Positions 25,580 through 34,723 of a stretch of 64,000 bases of DNA are shown one piece after another. The notes under the pieces were generated by a model, which was given only the letters and a program-made list of their open reading frames with translations, was not told the origin of the DNA and ran no database searches. Each line of letters starts with the position of its first letter. The first letter of the stretch is position 1. The stretch is from Lysobacter sp. (GTDB lineage: Bacteria > Pseudomonadota > Gammaproteobacteria > Xanthomonadales > Xanthomonadaceae). The stretch is taken from NCBI GenBank assembly GCA_019634715.1, contig JAHCAU010000005.1:1-64000 (forward strand). The letters are read 5' to 3'. Both the position numbers and the translations under genes were made by a program.

Positions 25580-26920
25580 TCAGCCCTTCGCCGCCGTGGC
25601 CGGCGATACGCCGTGCTGGACGGTATGCGACATGATCTCCGGCAGGTCGGTGTCGCGCACCAGTTGCGGATGCCGCGCCACGTCCATGCGCCGGATCGCG
25701 AAGTGCATCCACGCCAGCGCCGTCGCGACCAGCACGAACAGCAGCATGAAGCAGCTCGTCCACACGCCGATGAGGTCGTTCATCGCGCCGAACACGATCG
25801 GCAGGATGAAGCCGCCGAGGCCGCCGATCATGCCGACCACGCCGCCGACCGCGCCGACGTTGTCGGGGTAGTACACCGGGATGTGCTTATACACCGCAGC
25901 CTTGCCCAGCGACATGAAGAAGCCGAGCACGAACACCAGCACCGTGAACGGCACCACGCCCATCGCCAGCCGGAATTCGATCGGCCCGGCGATGCCGTCG
26001 ACGACATAGGTGGTCGACGGGTACGACAGCAGGAAGGTGCATATCGCGGACACGCCGAAGGTCCAGTACATCACCCGGCGCGCGCCGATTCGATCCGACA
26101 TCCAGCCGCCGACCACGCGGAACAGGCTGGCCGGGATCGAGTAGCAGGCCGCGATCAGGCCGGCGGTCTGCACGTCCAGGCCATAGGCGCCGGTGAGGTA
26201 GCGCGGCAGCCACAGCGCCAGCGCCACGAACGCGCCGAACACGAAGAAGTAGTACAGCGAGAAGCGCCAGACCTGCAGATTGCGCAGCGGGCGCATCTGC
26301 ACGGCGAAGGGCACCGGCTTCACGCCTTCGGCCCTGCGCCGGGCCAGTCCGGGATCGTCGCGGGTGAATAGAAAGAAGAGCACCGCCGTCACCACCAGGC
26401 CCACCGCCCAGAACCGCGCGACGCCGTGCCAGCCGTAGGCCACCATCACCATCGGCGCGAGCAGCTTGGTCACCGCCGAACCGATGTTGCCGGCGCCGAA
26501 GATGCCGAGCGCGGTGCCCTGTTTCTCCGGCGGGAACCACTTCGACACATAGGCGATGCCGACCGCGAACGAGCCGCCGGCGATGCCGACTGCCAGCGCC
26601 GCCATCAGGAACTGCGGGTAGGTGGTGGCGTAGGTCAGCATCCAGGTCGCGACCGCACCGGCCAGCATGACCAGGCTGAAGACGATGCGTCCGCCGTACT
26701 GCTCGGTCCACACGCCGAGGAAGAGGCGGATGATCGATCCGGTCAGGATCGGGGTCGCCGCGAGCAGGCCGAACTGGGTGTCGCTCAGGCCGAGGTCCTG
26801 CTTGATCTGGATGCCGATGATCGAAAAGATCGTCCAGACCGCGAAGCAGACGGTGAACGCGAAGGTGCTGCCCCAGAGGGCGCGGTTGCGGCCGTCGATG
26901 GGGGGCGTGTGGTGCTGCAT
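25580..26920 (-). CDS. narK: NarK-family nitrate/nitrite transporter (NarK1 type)
   Basis: A 446-residue major facilitator with about 12 membrane segments. NarK features are clear: RLFLGVWTEQYGGR near residue 65, the nitrate signature GIAGGSFAVGIAYVSKWFPP near 115 with GIFGAGNIGSA, and the second signature VGGVVGMIGGLGGFILPI near 385. It imports nitrate, probably with protons, or exchanges it for nitrite. The start at 26920 (MQHHTPPIDGRNR) is chosen because the longer frame runs into antisense-like sequence. It is one of two narK genes here; the other (34724-36160) is in front of narG. It sits between the PpiC gene and the carbonic anhydrase gene. Confidence 0.9.
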   Translation of the reverse strand: MQHHTPPIDGRNRALWGSTFAFTVCFAVWTIFSIIGIQIKQDLGLSDTQFGLLAATPILTGSIIRLFLGVWTEQYGGRIVFSLVMLAGAVATWMLTYATTYPQFLMAALAVGIAGGSFAVGIAYVSKWFPPEKQGTALGIFGAGNIGSAVTKLLAPMVMVAYGWHGVARFWAVGLVVTAVLFFLFTRDDPGLARRRAEGVKPVPFAVQMRPLRNLQVWRFSLYYFFVFGAFVALALWLPRYLTGAYGLDVQTAGLIAACYSIPASLFRVVGGWMSDRIGARRVMYWTFGVSAICTFLLSYPSTTYVVDGIAGPIEFRLAMGVVPFTVLVFVLGFFMSLGKAAVYKHIPVYYPDNVGAVGGVVGMIGGLGGFILPIVFGAMNDLIGVWTSCFMLLFVLVATALAWMHFAIRRMDVARHPQLVRDTDLPEIMSHTVQHGVSPATAAKG

Positions 26921-26979
26921 GGAAAGGGTCTCCGTTCTGTGCGCGTCGATGTGTTCGCGATGCGATCGATCGGACGCGA

Positions 26980-27915
26980 TCAATCGCCGGTGGTGACAAT
27001 GTGCTCCCAGCCTTCGACCGGATGGCGTTCGCGCAGGTGTTCGAGATAGCCCTGCAGCGCGTTCTGGCGGGCCTGGGTTTCGAGATAGGCGGCCACGCGC
27101 GGCGCGGCCTCCGGCCACGACAGCGGTGCGCCGCGCACGATGCCGTCGACGCGCACGACGTGGTAGCCGTAGCGCGTTTCCACGCCGAGCCCGGCCAGGC
27201 CTTCGCGCAGCATGAAGACCTGGCGCTCGAACTCCGGCACGGTGTCGCCGCGCTCGATCCAGCCCAGCGAACCGCCCTGTTCGCGAGAGGGGCAGGCGGA
27301 GTGCTCGGCGGCGAAGGCCTCGAAACGCCCGGGGTCGGTTTTCAGCGCAGCGATCAGCGACTCGGCGCGGTCGCGCGCCTGGCCGCGGGCATGGACATCG
27401 CTTGGCGCCGCCGCGAGCAGGATGTGGCTGAGGTCGAGGCGATCGGGATGGTGCAGGCGTTCGCGATTGGCCTCGTAGAAGCGGCGCACCGCATCCTCGT
27501 CCGGCATCGGGCTGTCGACTTCGCGGTCGATGAGCTGGCGCACCAGCGCCTCGTCCTCGGTCTCGCCGTCTTCCGCCAGCGCTTCGATGCCCAGCCGCGC
27601 GCATTCGAGGCGGACCAGCGCGCGGACCACCAGCGTGCGCGCGGCATCCTCGCGCGCATGGTGCGGCGAATCGGCCCGGTGCAGTTGCATCTCGCGGGCG
27701 ATGTCGGCCTCGCTGATCCCGATATCGCCGACGCGCAGCCAGACGGGCGCGGGACCGGGCACCGGCGCGGAAGGATCGCCGGCGTGATGGCCGGCGTGGT
27801 CGTGGCCATGCGCGTGGGCATGGTCGTGATTGTGCGCATGCTGGCGCGCGGCGTCGGACAACGCACCGGCGTCCATCACGATCGGAATCTCGCGGCCTGT
27901 GCGGGTCTGGCTCAT
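26980..27915 (-). CDS. PpiC-type peptidyl-prolyl isomerase with His-rich N terminus
   Basis: A 311-residue protein with a parvulin domain at ~160-265 (DLSHILLAAAPSDVHARGQA, then CPSREQGGSLGWIERGDTVP, then VETRYGYHVVRVD). An N-terminal helical chaperone-like domain (~60-150) resembles SurA and NifM types. Residues ~26-47 are a His/Asp/Gly stretch (HAHNHDHAHAHGHDHAGHHA) likely to bind a metal such as nickel or zinc. There is no signal peptide, so it acts in the cytoplasm. Parvulins of this kind often follow narI and may assist folding or assembly of nitrate reductase; that role is inferred. It follows narI directly (stop of narI at 27917). Confidence 0.85.
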   Translation of the reverse strand: MSQTRTGREIPIVMDAGALSDAARQHAHNHDHAHAHGHDHAGHHAGDPSAPVPGPAPVWLRVGDIGISEADIAREMQLHRADSPHHAREDAARTLVVRALVRLECARLGIEALAEDGETEDEALVRQLIDREVDSPMPDEDAVRRFYEANRERLHHPDRLDLSHILLAAAPSDVHARGQARDRAESLIAALKTDPGRFEAFAAEHSACPSREQGGSLGWIERGDTVPEFERQVFMLREGLAGLGVETRYGYHVVRVDGIVRGAPLSWPEAAPRVAAYLETQARQNALQGYLEHLRERHPVEGWEHIVTTGD

Positions 27916-27916
27916 G

Positions 27917-28618
27917 TCAGCGCCTCCGGTAGTCGAGCGCCGACTGGCGCTTGCGCACGATCTGGTACGGCCGGGTCAGATAGCCCAGCGGCACCGACCA
28001 GACATGCACCAGGCGAGTGAACGGCACGATCAGGATCAAGGTCAGGCCGAGCGCGACGTGCGCCTTGTAGATCCAGTGCGCGTCGGCGATGTACTCGGCC
28101 GCGCCCGGGCGGAAGGTCACGATGTGCTGCGCCCATTCCGCCAGCCTGACCATCTGCGAGCCGTCGAGGTGCTGCGCGGACACGGCAATCGAACTCAGGC
28201 CCAGGATCAGCTGCGCATACAGCAGCACCAGCACCAGGGTGTCGCGTGCGGTGCCGGTGGCGCGCACGCGCGGATTGAACAGCCGGCGCGCGAGCAGGAT
28301 GGTCAGGCCGACGAAGCAGATCACGCCGAACAGGCCACCGGCGACGATCGCTACCATCTGCTTGGTGCCGCTACTCATGATCGGCGCGTAGACCCAGTGT
28401 GGCGTGAGCAGGCCGACGAAATGGCCGCCGAGGATCGCGATCACGCCGACATGGAACCAGTTGCTGCCCAGGCGCATCCACTTGCCCGAGAGCAACTGGC
28501 TGGAGCCGGTGCGCCAGGTGTAGGCGGCATGGTCGAAGCGCGCCCAGCAGCCGATGGCGAACACCGCCAGCGCGATGTAGGGATAGATCTGGAAAACGAG
28601 CGTGTCGAGGATGTTCAT
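27917..28618 (-). CDS. narI: Respiratory nitrate reductase gamma subunit (cytochrome b)
   Basis: A 233-residue membrane subunit with five helices. It takes electrons from quinol through two b haems and passes them to NarH. The four haem-ligand histidines are present: His56 and His66 in WFHVGVIAILGGHF, His186 (IYKAHVALG) and His204 (RLVHVWSVP), at positions equal or close to the E. coli protein. The start MNILDTLVFQIYPY at 28618 overlaps the narJ stop by 4 bases. The end of the protein overlaps nothing; ppiC starts one base later. The gene is intact and of normal length. Confidence 0.95.
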   Translation of the reverse strand: MNILDTLVFQIYPYIALAVFAIGCWARFDHAAYTWRTGSSQLLSGKWMRLGSNWFHVGVIAILGGHFVGLLTPHWVYAPIMSSGTKQMVAIVAGGLFGVICFVGLTILLARRLFNPRVRATGTARDTLVLVLLYAQLILGLSSIAVSAQHLDGSQMVRLAEWAQHIVTFRPGAAEYIADAHWIYKAHVALGLTLILIVPFTRLVHVWSVPLGYLTRPYQIVRKRQSALDYRRR

Positions 28619-29349
28619 TGCAGCCCCTTCGATTCGAAACGCTGTGTGCCCGTGGGCAGGCGGGAGGCTGGGGCGCAGTCCTCGGAAGGCGCTTCCGGTC
28701 CGAAGCGGACGGCCTCCTCTTCCCACACCCGGTCGATGGCTTCCGGTGTGTCATCGCGCGCCTCGGTGGCGACGCGCTGGCGCATCACGGTGAGGTCGAC
28801 CTTGCCGTGCGCGATGATGACGAGGGTCTCGAACAGCGTGGCGTACGGACTCTCGCGTTCCAGCGCGCGCGCAGCCAGCAGTTCGAGGATGTGGCCGACG
28901 TGCCTGAGCCAGTCGGCGATCTCCTCCTGCGGACGGGTCGACAGGTACTCCAGCACCAACGGCAGGTAATCGGGCAGCTGGCGCACGCCGATCTCGAAGC
29001 CGTTGTTGCGGTAGGTCTCGACCAGATCGACCATCGCCTGGCCGCGATCGCGCGATTCGCCATGGATGTGTTCGAACAGCAGCAGGCTCATCGCGCGGCC
29101 GCGATCGAACAGCGCCAGCCAGGCTTCTTCCGCTGCCATCGGTTCCTGCGCGAGCAGGGCGTCGACGAAGCCGGTGAGCGCAACGCGCTGGCGCGGCGTG
29201 AGTGAGACCGGATTGGCGGCGGCTTCGCGCAGTTCGTCGGCGTAGTGCCACAGTTCGGGGCGCGGGTAGTCCAGCAGGACCGAGACGAGTTTCAGGACTT
29301 TCATGCCCGGAGTGGACATGGGTGCCGGTACATGGGCGTGCGTGTTCAT
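28615..29349 (-). CDS. narJ: Nitrate reductase assembly chaperone NarJ
   Basis: A 244-residue cytoplasmic chaperone of the NarJ/TorD family, required to load the molybdenum cofactor and to anchor the NarGH complex before attachment to NarI. Family features include LKLVSVLLDYPRPELW near residue 18, FEHIHGESRDRGQAMVDL near 92, and LPDYLPLVLEYLS near 125. The protein is all helical with no membrane segment. Starts overlap with narH (4 bases) and narI (4 bases) show translational coupling. The last ~35 residues are a variable tail. Normal length. Confidence 0.95.
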   Translation of the reverse strand: MNTHAHVPAPMSTPGMKVLKLVSVLLDYPRPELWHYADELREAAANPVSLTPRQRVALTGFVDALLAQEPMAAEEAWLALFDRGRAMSLLLFEHIHGESRDRGQAMVDLVETYRNNGFEIGVRQLPDYLPLVLEYLSTRPQEEIADWLRHVGHILELLAARALERESPYATLFETLVIIAHGKVDLTVMRQRVATEARDDTPEAIDRVWEEEAVRFGPEAPSEDCAPASRLPTGTQRFESKGLQ

Positions 29350-30893
29350 GCTTGCTCCTTCCGCGATGTCTGGCGGGCAGGCGGGACGTGATAGGTCTGG
29401 GTGGAACGGCCGCCGAACAGCGCTTCGCCCTGGCTGGATGGCGAGCAGCCGTTGCCGAAGGTGAAGCCGCAGCCGCCGCGTTCGCCGAAGGCGTCGTTGG
29501 CGTATTCGCGATGACCGCTCGGTACCACGAAGCGGTCTTCGTAGTCGGCGATGGCCAGATAGCGGTACATCTCCTCGGCCTGGGCCACGCTCAGGCCTGC
29601 CTGCCTGAGCACCGCCGTGTCCTCGACGCCGTCGACATGCATCGCGCGGCGCCAGGCACGCATCGCCAGCATGCGTTCCATCGCACGCACCACCGGCGCC
29701 TCGTCGCCCGCAGTCAGCAGGTTGGCGAGATAGCGCACCGGGATGCGCAGCGAGCGCACGTCGGGGATCCCGCCGTTCATGTCGACGCGACCGGCATCGG
29801 CGGCGGACTGGATCGGCGACAGCGGCGGCACGTACCAGACCATCGGCAAGGTGCGGTACTCAGGATGCAGCGGCAGCGCCAGTTTCCAGTCGATCGCCAT
29901 CTTGTAGACCGGCGATGCCTTTGCGGCCTCCAGCCAGTTGTCGGGGATACCCTCGGCGCGCGCCGCAGCGATCACCGCGGGATCGTAGGGATCGAGGAAG
30001 ATGTCCAGATGCGCCTGGTACAGGTCCTGTTCGGACGGCACCGACGCGGCCTGCTCGATCCGGTCGGCGTCGTAGAGCATCACGCCGAGGTAGCGGATGC
30101 GGCCGACACAGGTTTCCGAACACACGGTCGGCTCGCCCATCTCGATGCGCGGGTAGCAGAAGATGCATTTCTCGGATTTGCCCGACTTCCAATTGTAGTA
30201 GATCTTCTTGTAGGGGCAGGCCGACACGCACATGCGCCAGCCGCGGCACTTGTCCTGGTCAATCAGCACGATGCCGTCTTCCTCGCGCTTGTAGATCGCG
30301 CCGGACGGGCAGGACGCCACGCACGCCGGGTTCAGGCAGTGCTCGCACAGACGCGGCAGATACATCATGAAGGTCTGCTCGAACGCGCCGTAGATCTCCT
30401 TCTGCACGCCTTCGAAGTTGCTGTCCTTCGAGCGCTTGGCGAATTCTGTGCCGAGGATCTCCTCCCAGTTCGGACCCCAGTGAATCTTCTGCATGCGCTC
30501 GCCGGTGATCAGCGAGCGCGGTCGCGCGGTCGGCTGGTGCTGGCTGTCGGGCGCCTGATGCAGGTGTTGGTAGTCGAAGTCGAAGGGTTCGTAATAGTCG
30601 TCGATCTGCGGCAGATCGGGATTGGCGAAGATCTTCGCCAGCATGCGCAGACGGCCGCCGGCCTTCAGGGTCAGCTTGCCGTTGCCGCCGCGCACCCAGC
30701 CGCCGTTCCACTTGCGCTGGTTTTCCCACTCTTTGGGATAGCCGATGCCGGGCTTGGTCTCGACGTTGTTGAACCAGGCGTACTCGACGCCCTCGCGCGA
30801 GGTCCACACGTTCTTGCAGGTGATCGAGCAGACATGGCAGCCGATGCATTTGTCCAGGTTGAGGACCATCGCGATCTGTGCGCGGACTTTCAT
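29346..30893 (-). CDS. narH: Respiratory nitrate reductase beta subunit
   Basis: A 515-residue iron-sulphur subunit carrying electrons from NarI to NarG. Four Cys groups are visible: Cys16-19-22-26 (CIGCHVCSITC), CEHCLNPACVASCP near 185, CRGWRMCVSACP near 215 where Trp replaces one Cys and marks the 3Fe-4S cluster, and CIFCYPRIEMGEP...CSETC near 245. The C-terminal part (VRSLRIPVRYLANLLTAGDE) is typical of NarH. The start at 30893 overlaps the narG stop. Normal length. Cytoplasmic face of the membrane as part of NarGHI. Confidence 0.95.
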   Translation of the reverse strand: MKVRAQIAMVLNLDKCIGCHVCSITCKNVWTSREGVEYAWFNNVETKPGIGYPKEWENQRKWNGGWVRGGNGKLTLKAGGRLRMLAKIFANPDLPQIDDYYEPFDFDYQHLHQAPDSQHQPTARPRSLITGERMQKIHWGPNWEEILGTEFAKRSKDSNFEGVQKEIYGAFEQTFMMYLPRLCEHCLNPACVASCPSGAIYKREEDGIVLIDQDKCRGWRMCVSACPYKKIYYNWKSGKSEKCIFCYPRIEMGEPTVCSETCVGRIRYLGVMLYDADRIEQAASVPSEQDLYQAHLDIFLDPYDPAVIAAARAEGIPDNWLEAAKASPVYKMAIDWKLALPLHPEYRTLPMVWYVPPLSPIQSAADAGRVDMNGGIPDVRSLRIPVRYLANLLTAGDEAPVVRAMERMLAMRAWRRAMHVDGVEDTAVLRQAGLSVAQAEEMYRYLAIADYEDRFVVPSGHREYANDAFGERGGCGFTFGNGCSPSSQGEALFGGRSTQTYHVPPARQTSRKEQA

Positions 30894-33800
30894 CGTGCAG
30901 CCTCCTGTTCGGCGGGGACCGGTTCGCCATCGAGCCAGTCGACCTTGTTCATTTTGCGCACGATCACGAACTCGTCGCGATTGGTGCCGGTGGTGCCGTA
31001 ATAGTTGAAGCCGTAGCTCAGCTGCGCGTAGCCGCCGATCATGTGCGTGGGTTTGACCACCACGCGGGTGACCGAATTGTGGATGCCGCCGCGCGTGCCG
31101 GTGATCTCCGACCCGGGTGTGTTGATGATGCGTTCCTGGGCGTGGTACATCATCGCCATGCCCGGCATCACGCGCTGGCTGACCACAGCGCGGGCCGAGA
31201 TTGCGCCGTTGACGTTGAACAGCTCGATCCAGTCGTTGTCCTCGATGCCCGCGTTCTTCGCATCGTCTTCCGACAGCCAGACGATCGGCCCGCCGCGCGA
31301 CAGCGTCTGCATCAACAGGTTGTCGCTGTAGGTGCTGTGGATACCCCACTTCTGGTGCGGCGTGATCCAGTTCAGCACGATCTCCTTCTGCCCGTTCGGC
31401 TTCTTGCCGAGAATCGGCGCGATGGTCCTGGTGTTGACCGGCGGGCGATAGCCCATGAAGCCCTCGCCGAAGGCGCGCATCCACTCGTGGTCCTGGTAGA
31501 ACTGCTGGCGCCCGGTGAGCGTGCGCCAGGGAATCAGCTCGTGGACGTTGGTGTAGCCGGCGTTGTAGCTGACGTGTTCGTCCTCCAGCCCGGACCACAC
31601 CGGCGACGAGATGATCTTGCGCGGCTGCGCCTGCACGTCGCGGAAGCGGATGGCTTCATGTTCCTTGCCTTCGGCCAGATGGGTGTGGCTGCGGCCGGTG
31701 AAGCCGCCGAGGGACGCCCAGGCTTTCACCGCGACGTGGCCGTTGGTTTCCGGCGCGAGATGCAGGATGACTTCAGCCGCGTCGATCGCGGTGTCGATCT
31801 TCGGTCGGCCGTGGCTCACGCCGGGTTCGGTGACGGTGCGGTTGAGTTCGCCGAGGAAATGCACTTCGTCCTTCGTGTCCCAGACCAGGCCCTTGCCCCA
31901 GTTGCCCAGCTTGTCCAGCAGCGGTCCGAGCGAGGTGAACTTGCGGTAGAGGTTCGGATAGTCGCGTTCGACAACGACCATGCTCGGCATGGTCTTGCCC
32001 GGGATCGGCTCGCATTCGCCCTTCTTCCAGTCCACCACCTCGGGCATCGCCAGTTCGCCGGGGCTGTCGTGCAGGGTCGGCACCAGAACAAGATCCTTCT
32101 CGACGCCAAGCACGCCCGGTGCCAGCGCGCTTACCGTGCGCGCGATGCCCTTGAAGATGTCCCAGTCGCTGCGCGCTTCCCAGGCCGGGTCCACCGCCTT
32201 CGACAGCGGATGGATGAAGGGATGCATGTCCGAGGTATTGAGGTCGTTCTTTTCGTACCAGGTGGCGGTCGGCAGCACGATGTCCGAATACAGCGCGGTG
32301 GTGCACATGCGGAAGTCGAGCGTCACCAGCAGGTCGAGCTTGCCTTCCGGCGCTTCGTCGCGCCAGGCGATTTCCTCGGGCTTGGCCGCACCGCGCTCGC
32401 CCAGGTCCTTGCCCTGCAGACCGTGGCGCGTACCGAGCATGTGCCTGAGCATGTACTCGTGGCCCTTACCGGAGCTGCCGAGCAGGTTCGAGCGCCAGAT
32501 GAAGAGGTTGCGGGGGAAGTTCTGCGGTGCGTCGGGATCGGCGAAGGCGAAATCCAGCGCGCCGGACTTGAACTGGCGGACCGCATACTGCACCGGATCG
32601 ATGCCTTCGCTTTCGGCGGCCTTGACTACCGACATCGGATTGACGTTGAGCTGCGGCGCCGAAGGCAGCCAGCCCATGCGCACCGCGCGCAGGTTGAAGT
32701 CGGCGAGGCTGCCGCGATATTTCGCCGGATCGGCCAGCGGGCTGAGGATCTCTTCGACGCTGAGCTTTTCGTAGCGCCACTGGTCGGAGTTGAAGTACCA
32801 GAAGCTGGTGCCGTTCATCTGCCGTGGCGGACGGCTCCAGTCCAGCCCGAAGGCCAGCGGCAGCCAGCCCGACTGCGGGCGCAGCTTTTCCTGGCCGACA
32901 TAGTGCGCCCAGCCGCCGCCGCTCTGGCCGACGCAGCCGCACATCACGAGCATGTTGATCAGCCCGCGATAGTTCATGTCGTTGTGGTACCAGTGGTTCA
33001 TGGCTGCGCCGACGATGATCATGCTGCGCCCGCGAGTCTTGTCGGCGGTGCGTGCGAATTCGCGCGCGATCGAGATCACCTCCGCGCGCGGCACGCCGGT
33101 GATCCGTTCCTGCCAGGCCGGCGTACCGGGCACGTCGGCGTCGTCGTAGTCGGCCGCGACGTGACGACCGCCGAAGCCGCGATCCACGCCGTACTGCGCG
33201 AGCTGCAGGTCGTAGACGGTCGCGACCAGGCAGTCGCTGCCATCGGCGAGGGCGATGCGACGGACCGGGATGTTGCGCTCCAGGATGTCCTCGACCTTCG
33301 CGCTGGCCCACTTCTCGTGTTCGATGCCGCCGAAGTAGGGGTAGCTCACCGCCTCGATCGCGTCGTGCGCATCCTTCAGGCTCAGCAGCAGCCGCGTTTC
33401 GCGGCCGGCGCTGTCGCTTTCCTCGATGTTCCACTTGCCCTGTTCGCCCCAGCGGAAGCCGATCGAGCCCTTGGGCACGACGATGTCGCCGCTGTTGCCG
33501 TCGAAGGCGAGAGTCTTCCATTCGGGATTGTTGCTTTCGCCGGCACCGCCGAGGTCGCTGGCGCGCAGGTAGCGACCCGGGACAAGGCGGCCGTCGTCGC
33601 GGCGCTCCAGGCGCACCAGCAACGGCATGTCGGAATACTGGCGGCAGTAGTCGGTGAAGTACTGCGACGGCTTGTCGACGTGGAACTCGCGCAGGATCAC
33701 GTGGCCGAAGGCGAAGGCCAGTGCGGCGTCGGTGCCCTGTTTGGGATGCAACCACTGGTCGCACAGCTTCGCCACTTCGGCGTAGTCGGGCGTGATCGCG

Positions 33801-34633
33801 ACGGTGCGCGTGCCGTTGTAGCGCGCCTCGGTCAGGAAGTGCGCATCGGGCGTGCGCGTCTGCGGAACGTTGGATCCCCAGCAGAGGATGTACTTGCTGT
33901 TGTACCAGTCCGCCGATTCGGGCACGTCGGTCTGTTCGCCCCAGACCTGCGGGCTGGCCGGTGGCAGGTCGCAGTACCAGTCGTAGAAGCTCAGGCAGGC
34001 ACCGCCGAGCAGCGACAGATAGCGCGCGCCCGCCGCGTAGCTGACCATCGACATCGCCGGGATTGGCGAGAAACCGATCACGCGGTCCGGCCCGTATTGC
34101 TTGACCGTGTAGAGGTTGGAGGCGGCGATGATCTCGTTGGCTTCGTCCCAGGCCAGGCGCACGAAGCCGCCCATGCCGCGACGGCTTTTGTAGCTCTTCG
34201 CCTTGGCGCTGTCCTCGACGATGCTGGCCCAGGCGTCGACCGGCGTCTTGTCCTTGCGCGCCTCGCGCCACAGCCTGAGCAGTGTGCCGCGGATCAACGG
34301 GTACTTCACCCGGTTCGCGCTGTACAGGTACCACGAGTAGCTGGCGCCGCGCGGGCAGCCGCGAGGTTCGTGATTGGGCAGGTCCGGGCGGGTGCGCGGG
34401 TAGTCGGTCTGCTGGGTTTCCCAGGTGACCAGGCCGTTCTTGACGTAGACCTTCCAGCTGCAGGATCCGGTGCAGTTCACGCCATGGGTCGAGCGCACGA
34501 TCTTGTCGTACTGCCAGCGCTGGCGATAGCCGTCCTCCCAGCTGCGGTCGTCGCTGCGGGTCGCGCCATGGCCGTCCGAGAACGATTCTGGCGCGGGCTT
34601 GAGGAAGTTCAGCCTGTCGAGGAAATAACTCAT
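30890..34633 (-). CDS. narG: Respiratory nitrate reductase alpha subunit (molybdenum)
   Basis: A 1247-residue catalytic subunit that reduces nitrate to nitrite at a Mo-bisMGD centre. The FS0 cluster ligands are visible as His50, Cys54 and Cys58 (STHGVNCTGSCSW) and Cys93 (PRGCPRGAS). The Asp that binds molybdenum is in SFYDWYCDLPPASP near residue 220. No twin-arginine signal is seen, as expected for the cytoplasmic membrane-bound type (Nar, not Nap). The length equals other NarG proteins. It begins 90 bases after narK and overlaps narH by 4 bases. A very long open frame on the opposite strand is only its shadow. Confidence 0.95.
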   Translation of the reverse strand: MSYFLDRLNFLKPAPESFSDGHGATRSDDRSWEDGYRQRWQYDKIVRSTHGVNCTGSCSWKVYVKNGLVTWETQQTDYPRTRPDLPNHEPRGCPRGASYSWYLYSANRVKYPLIRGTLLRLWREARKDKTPVDAWASIVEDSAKAKSYKSRRGMGGFVRLAWDEANEIIAASNLYTVKQYGPDRVIGFSPIPAMSMVSYAAGARYLSLLGGACLSFYDWYCDLPPASPQVWGEQTDVPESADWYNSKYILCWGSNVPQTRTPDAHFLTEARYNGTRTVAITPDYAEVAKLCDQWLHPKQGTDAALAFAFGHVILREFHVDKPSQYFTDYCRQYSDMPLLVRLERRDDGRLVPGRYLRASDLGGAGESNNPEWKTLAFDGNSGDIVVPKGSIGFRWGEQGKWNIEESDSAGRETRLLLSLKDAHDAIEAVSYPYFGGIEHEKWASAKVEDILERNIPVRRIALADGSDCLVATVYDLQLAQYGVDRGFGGRHVAADYDDADVPGTPAWQERITGVPRAEVISIAREFARTADKTRGRSMIIVGAAMNHWYHNDMNYRGLINMLVMCGCVGQSGGGWAHYVGQEKLRPQSGWLPLAFGLDWSRPPRQMNGTSFWYFNSDQWRYEKLSVEEILSPLADPAKYRGSLADFNLRAVRMGWLPSAPQLNVNPMSVVKAAESEGIDPVQYAVRQFKSGALDFAFADPDAPQNFPRNLFIWRSNLLGSSGKGHEYMLRHMLGTRHGLQGKDLGERGAAKPEEIAWRDEAPEGKLDLLVTLDFRMCTTALYSDIVLPTATWYEKNDLNTSDMHPFIHPLSKAVDPAWEARSDWDIFKGIARTVSALAPGVLGVEKDLVLVPTLHDSPGELAMPEVVDWKKGECEPIPGKTMPSMVVVERDYPNLYRKFTSLGPLLDKLGNWGKGLVWDTKDEVHFLGELNRTVTEPGVSHGRPKIDTAIDAAEVILHLAPETNGHVAVKAWASLGGFTGRSHTHLAEGKEHEAIRFRDVQAQPRKIISSPVWSGLEDEHVSYNAGYTNVHELIPWRTLTGRQQFYQDHEWMRAFGEGFMGYRPPVNTRTIAPILGKKPNGQKEIVLNWITPHQKWGIHSTYSDNLLMQTLSRGGPIVWLSEDDAKNAGIEDNDWIELFNVNGAISARAVVSQRVMPGMAMMYHAQERIINTPGSEITGTRGGIHNSVTRVVVKPTHMIGGYAQLSYGFNYYGTTGTNRDEFVIVRKMNKVDWLDGEPVPAEQEAAR

Positions 34634-34723
34634 GTCGGGTCTCTCGTGATGCGTCGTGGCTGCGGACGGTGTGGTGGCGACGTGGCGTTGCGAGGCAGGG
34701 CAGTGGTGCTCAGCAGGCTCAGA

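Noticed and set aside
24371..26371. 666-residue + frame opposite carbonic anhydrase and narK
   Set aside because: Arg/His/Asp-rich composition typical of antisense frames; the minus-strand genes are clear.
26955..26975. FNR-like site upstream of narK1 (TCGATC...GATCAA)
   Set aside because: The half-sites are six bases apart instead of four and the first half is poor, so it is not a credible box.
26921..27604. N-terminal extension of the narK1 reading frame
   Set aside because: The extra residues are an out-of-frame reading of ppiC; the internal ATG at 26920 gives the normal NarK start.
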